In this document: positions 8,932 through 16,957 of the stretch, in pieces
Position numbering within the stretch: position 1 is the stretch's first letter
Layout of the letters: each line of letters starts with the position of its first letter
Assembly: GCA_018371275.1 (NCBI GenBank)
Contig: JAHALF010000003.1
Location: 105,031 to 169,030 of the forward strand
Source of the DNA: Clostridiales bacterium
GTDB lineage: Bacteria > Bacillota > Clostridia > Lachnospirales > CAG-274
Direction of reading: 5' to 3'
DNA length: 64,000 nt
Program-made: the position numbers and the translations under genes
Notes under the pieces: generated by a model
Database searches by the model: none
Told to the model about the DNA's origin: nothing
Seen by the model: the letters and a program-made list of their open reading frames with translations, nothing else

Positions 8932-9534
8932 ATGTTTTATGTTTTAAATGGTAAAAAAATAATAAAAATTTTTAAAATATTAATATGTTTTATTATATTA
9001 ATATTATTGGGTAGGATATTTATTAACTATATATTTCCTATAAAGTATGAAGATATAATAGAAAAATATGCTAAAAAGTATGACATTGAAAAAGAGTTAG
9101 TTTTTGCTGTTATAAATGCAGAAAGTAGATTTAATAAAGATGCTTTATCTAATAAAGGGGCAATAGGACTTATGCAAATAATGCCAGAAACTGGGGAATG
9201 GCTTTCACAAAAAATTAAAATGGAAAATTTCTCTAAAGAAATGTTATACGAACCAGAAGTTAATATAAATCTGGGGTGCTATTATTTATCATATTTAATA
9301 AAAAAATTTCAAAATGAAACATTAGCCCTTTGTGCATATAATGCAGGAAGCACTAATGTTTATAGGTGGCTTAGTAATGATAATTATTCTTTAAATGGGA
9401 ATATACATACAATACCTTTTAAAGAAACAGATAAATATGTAAAAAAGATAAAAATATTTAAAAAGGGTTATAGTATATTAATAAAAATTTTTTCTAAAGA
9501 TAAAATATTTTGGAGGAAATATGAAAATATATAA
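8932..9534 (+). CDS. Membrane-anchored lytic transglycosylase, SLT domain
   Basis: A 200-aa protein with one N-terminal membrane helix (about 11-33) and an extracellular SLT domain. The catalytic glutamate is in AVINAESRFN (Glu64), followed by SNKGAIGLMQIMPET and CAYNAGS, which define family 1 lytic transglycosylases. It cleaves peptidoglycan glycan strands to 1,6-anhydro products. An in-frame TTG at 8926 is rejected in favour of the ATG at 8932, which has AAGGAAG 7 nt upstream. It starts 2 nt after coaE and overlaps the next gene by 14 nt, so the block is one operon. Confidence 0.92.
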   Translation: MFYVLNGKKIIKIFKILICFIILILLGRIFINYIFPIKYEDIIEKYAKKYDIEKELVFAVINAESRFNKDALSNKGAIGLMQIMPETGEWLSQKIKMENFSKEMLYEPEVNINLGCYYLSYLIKKFQNETLALCAYNAGSTNVYRWLSNDNYSLNGNIHTIPFKETDKYVKKIKIFKKGYSILIKIFSKDKIFWRKYENI

Positions 9535-11113
9535 AATATTTTTTATTATTTTTGTAGTTGTTATTTTATCTGGTTGTAGTAATATTATACCAGAAAAAGC
9601 AAGTACACAATCTAATAATGTAACAGAAGGTAACAAAGATATAAAAACTGAAGAAGTAAAAACAGAAACACCAGTTGAAGGTGGTCAACTAATATTGTCT
9701 ATGCGTATGCCAAAAACATTAAATCCGTTAGTAAATGAAGATGTAACAGTAGATAACATATTGAAACTTATTTTTGAACCGTTATTTAATATAGATAGTG
9801 ATACTTTAAAGCCAGTCCCTAATATAGCTAGTTCCTATTCTATGTCAGAAGATGGTAAGACAGTTTATATAAATATTAGAGATGATATATATTGGCACGA
9901 TGGTAATAAATTAACTGCTAAAGATGTTGTATTTTCTTTAGATACTATAAAGGCTACGCCAAATTCTTTGTATACAGGTGCTTTAAACAATGTATCATCA
10001 TATAGTAACCAAGGGAATCAAGTTATCATAAACTATAAAGAGCCTTATAGTTTTTATATATACAATTTATGTTTTCCTATTATACCTAGCCATTATTATA
10101 AAAATAGTCTAGATATAGAAAATAATAAAAGTCTAAAACCAGTAGGTAATAGTAGTTTTAAATATTCTAGTTATAGATTAGCAAATGAGCTTATACTAGA
10201 AAAGACAACATCTTTTAAAGGAACACCTTATATTGACACTATAAAAGTAATAGTAACATCAGATAGTCAGACAGATTTATATGCCTTTGAAAAGAATGTA
10301 ATAAATAGCTTAACTATAGATTTTTCTAACTGGGGTAACCTAAATTATAAAAGAGAAAAAATAAGCACAGGTATAACAAGTAACAACTTTGAATATTTAG
10401 GCTTTAATTTTGATAAACAAATATTTAAAAATATAGAGCTTAGAAAGGCAATAGCTTATTCTATACCTAAAGACGAAATAATAAAAAACATATATTTAGG
10501 TAATGGGCAGAAAACTTTAACGCCTATAAACCCTAAATCATTTTTATATTATAAAGAAATGGAAAACTATGAGTACAATGTATCAAAAGCTATAGAGGCT
10601 TTAGGTAAAGCAAATCTTACAAAAGATATGACTAATTTTAATTTATTAGTTAATGAAGAAAATAAAGAAAGAGTAGAAATGGCAGAGATTATACAAAAAA
10701 GGTTATCACAAATAGGGCTTAATATTAATATTATAAAAAAGCCTTTTGAAGAGTATAAGCTAGATTTAGAAACAGGTAATTTTGATATGTTTTTAGCAGG
10801 TATAGATTTTGGAATAATACCTAATTTACAAAGTTTTTTAATGTCATCTGGTACAGGTGAAGGTGGTATTAATTATCAAAATTTTAAAGATTCTAAAATG
10901 GATTTTTTAGTTGGAAATATATATAATGCTACATCTGAAGAAGCTTTTATTAAAGCATCAGCAGATATGCAACAATATTTTGCAGAACAACTGCCAGTTG
11001 TAGGTATATTTTTTAAAGATCAAATTCTTCTTACAGATTATACTGTAAAGGGGGATAAAAAGCCTAATATTTATAACCAGTTTAATAATATAGAGAAATG
11101 GTATATAGAATAG
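9521..11113 (+). CDS. Oligopeptide-type ABC transporter substrate-binding lipoprotein (SBP family 5)
   Basis: 530 aa with a lipoprotein signal ending in the lipobox LSGC (Cys19), a Ser/Thr/Glu linker, then a family 5 solute-binding domain (MPKTLNPLVNEDVTVDNI, YWHDGNKLTAKDVVFSLD, LRKAIAYSIPKDEII). Such proteins deliver peptides, or sometimes nickel or sugars, to an ABC importer. No permease or ATPase gene is adjacent, so its transporter partner is elsewhere, or it works without one, for example in wall-peptide recycling beside the transglycosylase. It starts within the previous gene with GGAGG at the correct distance. Confidence 0.88.
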   Translation: MKIYKIFFIIFVVVILSGCSNIIPEKASTQSNNVTEGNKDIKTEEVKTETPVEGGQLILSMRMPKTLNPLVNEDVTVDNILKLIFEPLFNIDSDTLKPVPNIASSYSMSEDGKTVYINIRDDIYWHDGNKLTAKDVVFSLDTIKATPNSLYTGALNNVSSYSNQGNQVIINYKEPYSFYIYNLCFPIIPSHYYKNSLDIENNKSLKPVGNSSFKYSSYRLANELILEKTTSFKGTPYIDTIKVIVTSDSQTDLYAFEKNVINSLTIDFSNWGNLNYKREKISTGITSNNFEYLGFNFDKQIFKNIELRKAIAYSIPKDEIIKNIYLGNGQKTLTPINPKSFLYYKEMENYEYNVSKAIEALGKANLTKDMTNFNLLVNEENKERVEMAEIIQKRLSQIGLNINIIKKPFEEYKLDLETGNFDMFLAGIDFGIIPNLQSFLMSSGTGEGGINYQNFKDSKMDFLVGNIYNATSEEAFIKASADMQQYFAEQLPVVGIFFKDQILLTDYTVKGDKKPNIYNQFNNIEKWYIE

Positions 11114-11123
11114 GAAGTGGAAA

Positions 11124-12020
11124 ATGATTAAAAAAAATTTTTTAACTGGAGAGTATGTTATTTATTCTTTAGATAGATTAAAAAGGCCACAAAGTATTAA
11201 AAAAGATATACTTATAACTCCAATAGAGATATGTCCTTTTTGTATAGAAAATAAACATATGATATGTAATCCTATATATGCAAGCTTTAATGATGAAATA
11301 AGATTAATATATAACAAATATCCAATAATATATGATAATCAAGAAAGTTATGGCATACATTATGTATTAATTGACACAAAAGACCATCAGAAAAATATAA
11401 TAGACTATACAGATGAACATATGTTTTATTTAGTAAAATCTATAAAAGATATATTAAATATTTTATATGAAGATAAAAAACTTAAGTATGTCCAAGTTTT
11501 CAAAAATCAAGGTATAAATGCTGGTGCCTCTCAGTCTCATTCCCACTGGCAAGTATTAGGATTATCTGTACTTCCTAATAAACAAAAATATATGTTAAAC
11601 GCTCTAAAAAAATATGAAAGATATAATGGTAAGTGTTATTTTTGTAATATTAATTATAGTGATAACTTAGTATATGAAAATGATTATTTTTTAGCTTTTT
11701 GTCCTGATGATAGTTTATATTGTTATGAAATAAATATTATATCAAAAGAACATATTACTAATATTAGAAATTTAGACGATATAATGTTAAATGAGTTAGG
11801 TATTATATTAAAAATATGTCTAATTAAATTAAATTTGATATATAGCAATTTAGACTATAATATAGCTATATATAATGGCTTTAGGGATGAATATGAGTAC
11901 CATTTTTTTATACAGATTATACCTAGAATAGGTAATTTTGGAGGATTTGAAGTTTCTACTGGTATGTTTGTAAATTCTGTTTTACCAAAAGATGCTGCAA
12001 AAAATTTACGACAAATATAG
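11124..12020 (+). CDS. GalT-like HIT-superfamily nucleotidyltransferase
   Basis: 298 aa. The HIT-type active site is SQSHSHWQ, with His139-x-His141-x-Gln143, the triad that galactose-1-phosphate uridylyltransferases use for a covalent UMP-His intermediate. Two cysteine pairs (CPFC near residue 39; CYFC near residue 173) resemble GalT structural zinc or duplicate-domain sites. No other Leloir genes (galK, galE) are nearby, and the neighbours are cell-wall genes, so the in vivo substrate may not be galactose-1-phosphate; other nucleotide-sugar or NDP transfer is possible. RBS GGAAGTGGA; 10-bp gap to the preceding gene. Confidence 0.75.
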   Translation: MIKKNFLTGEYVIYSLDRLKRPQSIKKDILITPIEICPFCIENKHMICNPIYASFNDEIRLIYNKYPIIYDNQESYGIHYVLIDTKDHQKNIIDYTDEHMFYLVKSIKDILNILYEDKKLKYVQVFKNQGINAGASQSHSHWQVLGLSVLPNKQKYMLNALKKYERYNGKCYFCNINYSDNLVYENDYFLAFCPDDSLYCYEINIISKEHITNIRNLDDIMLNELGIILKICLIKLNLIYSNLDYNIAIYNGFRDEYEYHFFIQIIPRIGNFGGFEVSTGMFVNSVLPKDAAKNLRQI

Positions 12021-12041
12021 TTTATAGCTTGGGGGGATATT

Positions 12042-12959
12042 ATGAAGATTAACCTTATGATTTTAAAGGGTGGTATGTCTTTAGAAAGAGAAATATCTTT
12101 AAAGTCTTTTGAAAATGTTATAAAAAATATAGATGAGCAAAGGTATAATATATTAGATATTGATGTAAAGGATATAGATACACTTATAAATCATATAAAA
12201 GAGTTTAACCCGCATATTGTTTTAAACCTTATGCATGGTGGTATAGGTGAAGATGGAACTATACAAGCCCTTTTATCTAGTATAGGGGTAAAATATGTAG
12301 GGAGCAAGGCTTTATCAAGTGGTATATGTATGGATAAAAACCTCTCTAAAACTATATTAAAAGCAAATAATATACCAATTATAGATTATGTTTATATAAA
12401 AAAAGATGAAAATCCATATTTATATAAAAATGAGATAGATGAGCTTATTTATCCTGTAATAGTTAAGCCCAATAAAGGTGGCTCTAGTATAGGAATAAAA
12501 GTTGCTAAAAATATAGATGAAGTTTTTAACATTATAGAAGATATAAAGACTTTAAATGATGACATTTTAATAGAAAAATTTATAAATGGTAAAGAGGCTA
12601 TATGTAGCCTTATCCAAAATAAAGATGGAATCCGTATTATGTCAATATTAGATATTAATCCAAAAAGTGATATATTTGATTATAGTGCAAAATATGATGA
12701 AGATACTAATATATATTTTTCTAAACTACCTAAGTTTTTACAAACAATGATAGAAGAAGTTGCAAAAAAAACTTTTAATGTTTTAAACTGTGAAGGATAT
12801 GCTAATATAGATTTTATTATAAAAGATGATGATATATATGTTTTAGAAGTAAATACAATACCAGGACTTACTAATAAAAGTTTACTACCTAAAGCTATAA
12901 ATTTATCAAAGGATACTTTAAAAGACTTTTTAAACGAAATTATAGATTTTGCAATATAG
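12042..12959 (+). CDS. ddl: D-alanine--D-alanine ligase
   Basis: 305-aa ATP-grasp enzyme. The N-terminal LKGGMSLEREISLKS matches the Ddl GG-SxExxVS pattern. LNLMHGGIGEDGTIQ, YPVIVKPNKGGSSIGIK and LEVNTIPGLTNKSLLPK are the dipeptide and ATP/Mg sites (the Asn of EVNT included). It makes D-Ala-D-Ala for peptidoglycan in the cytoplasm; alanine racemase (35832) supplies the substrate and the carboxypeptidase (46482) trims the product. The start ATG has GGGGGGAT upstream. It sits in the polA-led operon. Confidence 0.95.
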   Translation: MKINLMILKGGMSLEREISLKSFENVIKNIDEQRYNILDIDVKDIDTLINHIKEFNPHIVLNLMHGGIGEDGTIQALLSSIGVKYVGSKALSSGICMDKNLSKTILKANNIPIIDYVYIKKDENPYLYKNEIDELIYPVIVKPNKGGSSIGIKVAKNIDEVFNIIEDIKTLNDDILIEKFINGKEAICSLIQNKDGIRIMSILDINPKSDIFDYSAKYDEDTNIYFSKLPKFLQTMIEEVAKKTFNVLNCEGYANIDFIIKDDDIYVLEVNTIPGLTNKSLLPKAINLSKDTLKDFLNEIIDFAI

Positions 12960-12986
12960 TATATTACAACAGAAGGCGGTGTTTTT

Positions 12987-13346
12987 ATGAAACAAAAGAT
13001 AATGATGTTGTTAGGGATAAGTTTGTTTATATTATTTTTGGTTGGAACTATAATTAGTTCATCAAGAAATAGCATAAGTATAAGAACAAATGGTGGAAAT
13101 GGTAGAGGCATTACTATTAATAATAAAAATAATAGTAATGATGGTAGTCATAAAAACAATAAAAATGCTAATTTAAAAAGTACATTAAAAGGTAATGGAA
13201 GTGGACAAGGTGATGAAGGTAGTATAGATTATTTTATGATAGCTATTATATGTTTATTATTAGCAACAGGTATGTCTATTATTTTAATAATAGTTTTAGT
13301 AATATTTTTAATTTTTAGGCATAAAAATAAGTATAAAACAATTTAA
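12987..13346 (+). CDS. Small bitopic or two-helix membrane protein with an Asn/Gly-rich linker
   Basis: 119 aa, family not recognised. A hydrophobic helix at about 4-23 (signal anchor or signal peptide) is followed by an Asn/Gly/Ser/Lys-rich low-complexity stretch (about 36-78), then a strong membrane helix at about 82-110 and a basic tail RHKNKYKTI. The composition resembles a tethered extracellular spacer. It ends the co-directional block, 28 bp after ddl, with RBS AAGGCGGTG. Function unknown. Confidence 0.7.
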   Translation: MKQKIMMLLGISLFILFLVGTIISSSRNSISIRTNGGNGRGITINNKNNSNDGSHKNNKNANLKSTLKGNGSGQGDEGSIDYFMIAIICLLLATGMSIILIIVLVIFLIFRHKNKYKTI

Positions 13347-13356
13347 AGATAATATA

Positions 13357-13385
13357 TTGACATAAAAATATTTAGATGTTATTAT
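13357..13385 (+). promoter_or_regulatory. Promoter of the lysine riboswitch/asd-dapA-dapB operon
   Basis: TTGACA at 13357-13362, 17-bp spacer, TATTAT at 13380-13385. The predicted start near 13392 is just upstream of the riboswitch P1 helix. Confidence 0.8.
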
Positions 13386-13391
13386 ATAAAA

Positions 13392-13580
13392 AATGATAGA
13401 GGTGCGTTTTTTATAAGTAAGTATGTAGATGTATTTAGGTACAAAAGAAATATACTAAAAGGAAAAAATGCCGAAGGATTAAAATACCTAAATATTTTAA
13501 CCCTGGTTGTATTAGTTAAAAGCTGTATGACTGTCGTCTTTTCTGACGGAGAGCTATCTGAAAGTTAGAACAATTGTATC
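13392..13580 (+). ncRNA. Lysine riboswitch (L-box) aptamer
   Basis: The leader carries the conserved L-box elements in order: GATAGAGGTGCG (13395-13406), AAGTAAGTATG, GCCGAAGG, CCCTGG, GCTGTATGACTGTC, and GGAGAGCTATCTG ending near 13560. GATAG (13395-13399) pairs with CTATC (13554-13558) as P1, and GTC/GAC arms close P5. The placement directly before asd-dapA-dapB fits: the family represses lysine-pathway genes when lysine is bound. An expression platform with a terminator follows. Confidence 0.92.
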
Positions 13581-13616
13581 CTTTATTAGCCTTTTGGCTA
13601 GTTCTATAAAATTTTC

Positions 13617-13641
13617 AGACTGGCTTTTTAGTCAGTCTTTT
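13617..13641 (+). terminator. Lysine-riboswitch-controlled terminator
   Basis: The 9-bp stem AGACTGGCT / AGTCAGTCT (one G-T pair) with loop TTTT is followed by a T run. A smaller hairpin TAGCC-TTTT-GGCTA (13587-13600) lies between it and the aptamer. This layout fits premature termination at high lysine; the exact antiterminator pairing was not worked out. Confidence 0.85.
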
Positions 13642-13667
13642 ATATTATGTTTTAGGAGAGAATATTT

Positions 13668-14666
13668 ATGAAAAAAGTTGATTTGGCTGTTGTTGGTGTT
13701 ACGGGTATGGTTGGAAGAACTTTCTTAAAAGTTTTAGAAGAAAAAAATTTGCCTATAAATAATTTTTATGTATTTGCTTCTAAAAGAAGCGCAGGCAGGA
13801 AAATAACTTTTAATGGTAAAGAATATGAAGTGGAAGAGCTTAAAGAAGATTCTTTTGATAGGGGAATAGACATAGCATTATTTTCTGCAGGTGGAGAAAC
13901 AAGCCGTATATATGCTCCAATAGCAGCTAGCAAAGGCTGTATTGTAATAGATAACAGTTCACAATTTAGAATGGATAAAGAAGTGCCACTTGTTGTACCA
14001 GAGGTAAATCCAGAAGATATTGCTAAAAATAAAGGTATTATAGCAAACCCTAACTGTTCTACTATACAAGCAGTTGTTGCCTTAAAACCTTTAAATGATA
14101 AATATAAAATAAAAAGAATAGTATATTCTACTTATCAAGCAGTTTCTGGTGCTGGTAGAGCTGGTGTTTTAGATTTGCAAAATGGATTAAAAGGGGAAGA
14201 ACCTAAAATGTTTTTACACCCAATAGCAAATAATTGTATACCACATATTGATAATTTTTTAGATAATGGATATACAAAAGAAGAAATGAAAATGATAAAT
14301 GAAACTAGAAAAATATTACATAATGATAATTTAAAAATTACAGCTACTACTGTTCGTGTACCAGTAGAAAATTCCCATAGCGAATCTATAAATGTAGAGT
14401 TTTATGAGCAGTTTGATATTAATGAGTTAATAGAAGAATTAGAAAATATGAAAGGTGTTGTAGTTTTAAATGATTATACAAAAAATCAATATCCTTTAGC
14501 TACAATATCTAACGGGACAGACGAAGTTTACATAGGAAGAATAAGACGTGATGAAAGCCTAGATAATGGTATAAATATGTTTGTTGTGGCGGATAACATA
14601 AGAAAAGGTGCAGCTTCTAATGCTGTTCAAATAGCTGAATATATTATAAAAAATGAAATGATTTAA
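13668..14666 (+). CDS. asd: Aspartate-semialdehyde dehydrogenase
   Basis: 332 aa. NADP-binding loop VGVTGMVGRT at the N-terminus; the active-site cysteine is Cys130 in ANPNCSTIQ; substrate Arg/His region VRVPVENSHSE. It reduces aspartyl phosphate to the semialdehyde, the branch point for lysine, DAP, threonine and methionine. First gene of the riboswitch-controlled operon, with an AGGAGAG ribosome site. The order asd-dapA-dapB points to DAP/lysine as the main output. No aspartokinase gene is in the operon. Confidence 0.96.
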   Translation: MKKVDLAVVGVTGMVGRTFLKVLEEKNLPINNFYVFASKRSAGRKITFNGKEYEVEELKEDSFDRGIDIALFSAGGETSRIYAPIAASKGCIVIDNSSQFRMDKEVPLVVPEVNPEDIAKNKGIIANPNCSTIQAVVALKPLNDKYKIKRIVYSTYQAVSGAGRAGVLDLQNGLKGEEPKMFLHPIANNCIPHIDNFLDNGYTKEEMKMINETRKILHNDNLKITATTVRVPVENSHSESINVEFYEQFDINELIEELENMKGVVVLNDYTKNQYPLATISNGTDEVYIGRIRRDESLDNGINMFVVADNIRKGAASNAVQIAEYIIKNEMI

Positions 14667-14705
14667 AATAAATAATTTAAGAACCAATAAAAGAGGTGTA
14701 TAAAA

Positions 14706-15590
14706 ATGAGTATTTTTACAGGGTCAGGTGTTGCAATAGTAACCCCTTTTAAGGAAGATAAGACAGTAGATTTTGTAGCATTTGAAAAGCTTATAAATTT
14801 TCAAATAGAAAATGACACAGATGCTATTATTGTATGTGGCACAACAGGTGAGCCTAGCACTTTAACAGAAGAAGAACGTTTTGAAGTTATTAAATTTTGT
14901 GTAGATAAGGTTGCAAAGCGTGTTCCTGTTATAGCTGGTGCAGGTTGTAATGACACAATGCAAAGTGTTAAAATGTGTAAAAGATGTGAAGAAATAGGTG
15001 TAGATGGACTTTTAATAGTTACTCCTTATTATAATAAAACAACTCAAAAAGGTATTATAAATCATTATAAAATAATAGCAGAAAGTGTAAAATTACCTAT
15101 TATACTTTATAATGTTCCTTCTAGAACAGGACTTAATATTTTGCCAAAAACTGTTTTAGAATTATCAAAAGTAGATAACATTGTAGGTATAAAAGAGGCT
15201 AGCGGAAATATATCCCAAATAGTTGAAATAGCTAGTATATGCAAAGAAGACTTTTATATATATTCTGGTAATGATAACCAAATTTTACCTATACTATCTA
15301 TTGGCGGCAAAGGTGTAATATCTGTTATGGCTAATATTATACCTAAAGATACTCATAATATTATACAAAAATTTCTTGATAATGATTTTGAAGAAAGTAA
15401 AAAAATACAGCTTTTATCAGTAGAGCTTGCTAGTGCTTTATTTTGTGAAGTTAGCCCTATCCCTGTGAAAACAGCTCTTGAAATTATGGGATATGGAAAA
15501 GCATATTTTAGAGAACCTCTTATAGATATGGAACCAGATAATATTATAGTTTTAAAAAATGCTATGAAAAACTATGGGTTAATAAAATAG
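14706..15590 (+). CDS. dapA: 4-Hydroxy-tetrahydrodipicolinate synthase
   Basis: 294-aa class I aldolase (TIM barrel). Schiff-base lysine Lys163 in GIKEASGN; CGTTGEPSTL (44-53) holds the catalytic Thr pair; ILYNVPSRTG supplies Tyr135 and Arg140. It condenses pyruvate with aspartate semialdehyde to start the DAP/lysine branch. 39 bp after asd, RBS AGAGGTG. Length and motifs are fully standard. Confidence 0.97.
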   Translation: MSIFTGSGVAIVTPFKEDKTVDFVAFEKLINFQIENDTDAIIVCGTTGEPSTLTEEERFEVIKFCVDKVAKRVPVIAGAGCNDTMQSVKMCKRCEEIGVDGLLIVTPYYNKTTQKGIINHYKIIAESVKLPIILYNVPSRTGLNILPKTVLELSKVDNIVGIKEASGNISQIVEIASICKEDFYIYSGNDNQILPILSIGGKGVISVMANIIPKDTHNIIQKFLDNDFEESKKIQLLSVELASALFCEVSPIPVKTALEIMGYGKAYFREPLIDMEPDNIIVLKNAMKNYGLIK

Positions 15591-15617
15591 CATAATTTAT
15601 ATATTTTAAATGTTTAT

Positions 15618-15646
15618 TAGCCTATTCTAATTTTTAGGATAGGCTA
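15618..15646 (+). other. Intercistronic hairpin between dapA and dapB
   Basis: A 13-bp stem (TAGCCTATTCTAA / TTAGGATAGGCTA, one G-T pair) with a TTT loop and no T run after it. It is more likely an mRNA-stability or processing element than a terminator; it could cap the 3' end of an asd-dapA message. Confidence 0.6.
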
Positions 15647-15676
15647 CATTAAAAATAACAATGAAAAGGTGATAAT

Positions 15677-16435
15677 ATGATAAAAATAATAATGCACGGT
15701 TGTAATGGAAAAATGGGACAAGCTATATGTAAAATAGTAGAAGAAGATAAAAATAGCGAAATTGTGGCAGGTGTAGATATAAACCCTAATAATGCACCTT
15801 TCCCTACTTTTACAGATATAAATGATTGTAATATAGAGGCAGATGTTATAATAGATTTTTCTACGGCAACAGCTGTTGATAGACTTATAGATTATTGTTT
15901 AAATAAAAAAATGCCAGTTGTTATATGTACCACTGGTATTAATGATGAAACTATTAAAAAAATAGAAGATGCATCTAAACATATACCAGTTTTTAAATCT
16001 GCCAATATGAGCCTTGGTATTAACCTTATAGCTAGTTTATTAAAAAAAGCATCTGCTATATTAGATGAAAATGGCTTTGATATAGAAATAATAGAAAAGC
16101 ATCATAATCAAAAAATAGATGCTCCTAGTGGTACAGCATTATTACTTGCTGATGCTATAAACGAGTCTATGGATAATAAATTTGATTATGTGTATGATAG
16201 AAGTCAAGTAAGAGAGAAAAGAAGTAATAAAGAAATAGGCATATCTGCTATTAGAGGTGGAAATATTGTTGGTGAGCATTCTGTTATATATGCTGGAAAA
16301 GACGAAATAATAGAATTTACTCATTTTGCACATTCTAAAGAGGTATTTGCAATAGGTGCAGTAAAAGCTAGTAAGTTTTTAGCTAATAAACCTGCTGGTA
16401 AATATGATATGCAAGATATAATGGATAGTTTATAA
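15677..16435 (+). CDS. dapB: 4-Hydroxy-tetrahydrodipicolinate reductase
   Basis: 252 aa. N-terminal Rossmann motif GCNGKMGQ (8-15), and the catalytic signature EKHHNQKIDAPSGTA (140-154) with His142/His143 and Lys146. It reduces the DapA product to tetrahydrodipicolinate using NAD(P)H. Third gene of the operon, 86 bp after dapA with an intervening hairpin; RBS AAGGTGAT. The later DAP genes are not in the window. Confidence 0.97.
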   Translation: MIKIIMHGCNGKMGQAICKIVEEDKNSEIVAGVDINPNNAPFPTFTDINDCNIEADVIIDFSTATAVDRLIDYCLNKKMPVVICTTGINDETIKKIEDASKHIPVFKSANMSLGINLIASLLKKASAILDENGFDIEIIEKHHNQKIDAPSGTALLLADAINESMDNKFDYVYDRSQVREKRSNKEIGISAIRGGNIVGEHSVIYAGKDEIIEFTHFAHSKEVFAIGAVKASKFLANKPAGKYDMQDIMDSL

Positions 16436-16440
16436 TTTTT

Positions 16441-16466
16441 GACAGCTAGAAATAGCTGTCTTTTTT
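16441..16466 (+). terminator. Terminator of the asd-dapA-dapB operon
   Basis: An 8-bp perfect stem GACAGCTA / TAGCTGTC with a GAAA tetraloop, followed by six Ts. Confidence 0.9.
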
Positions 16467-16518
16467 ATTATTAAAATTAAGGTATGGATTTTTATTTATA
16501 TAATTTAAAAAATAGATA

Positions 16519-16547
16519 TTGACAAAATTTTGAAAATCGTATATAGT
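16519..16547 (+). promoter_or_regulatory. Promoter of the GntR-ABC operon
   Basis: TTGACA at 16519-16524, 17-bp spacer, TATAGT at 16542-16547. The -10 box overlaps the operator-like repeat. Confidence 0.8.
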
Positions 16548-16569
16548 GTACATATAAAATATATACAGT
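16545..16569 (+). promoter_or_regulatory. Putative YtrA-type operator
   Basis: AGTGTA (16545-16550), 13 nt, then TACAGT (16564-16569): an inverted repeat with one mismatch. This matches, from memory, the AGTGTA-N13-TACACT arrangement reported for the Bacillus subtilis YtrA repressor. It overlaps the -10 box and the predicted start, so binding would block transcription of the regulator's own operon. Confidence 0.6.
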
Positions 16570-16581
16570 GGGAGGTTATAT

Positions 16582-16956
16582 GTGGAAATAATTATATCAA
16601 ATAGCTCGGGTAAGCCAATTTATGAACAAATAGCTTATAAAATAAGAATGGAAATTTTAAATGGAACTTTGAAAGAGGGGGATAATTTACCTTCTATAAG
16701 GGCATTAGCAAAAGATTTAAAAGTAAGCGTTATTACAACAAAGAGGGCATATGAAGATTTGCAAAAAGAAGGATTTATATCTACTGTTTCTGGAAAAGGC
16801 ACTTTTGTTTCTTGTACTAATAAAGAAAGATTAAAAGAGCAAAATTTTAAAATTGTAGAGAAAAGTCTTACAGAGTGTATATTTATTGCTAAAGCATCTG
16901 GTATTACATTAGATGAATTTAGAGAAATTGTTAATATTATTTTTGAGGAGGAGTAG
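16582..16956 (+). CDS. GntR-family repressor, YtrA subfamily
   Basis: 124 aa. The N-terminal winged helix-turn-helix (about 10-75) has the GntR pattern GKPIYEQIAYKIRMEI, LPSIRALAKDLKVSVITTKRAYEDL and GFISTVSGKGTFV. The short helical tail with no ligand-binding domain is what defines the YtrA subfamily, usually encoded with an ABC exporter. GTG start with GGGAGG 6 nt upstream; an overlapping ATG is out of frame. It is the first gene of a four-gene operon and ends 1 nt before the ATPase. Wall-active antibiotics often induce such operons in Bacillus; induction here is inference. Confidence 0.9.
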   Translation: MEIIISNSSGKPIYEQIAYKIRMEILNGTLKEGDNLPSIRALAKDLKVSVITTKRAYEDLQKEGFISTVSGKGTFVSCTNKERLKEQNFKIVEKSLTECIFIAKASGITLDEFREIVNIIFEEE

Positions 16957-16957
16957 T

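Noticed and set aside
12680..13111. 143-codon minus-strand frame over the end of ddl and the next gene
   Set aside because: Overlaps two genes on the opposite strand and shows no RBS or domain.
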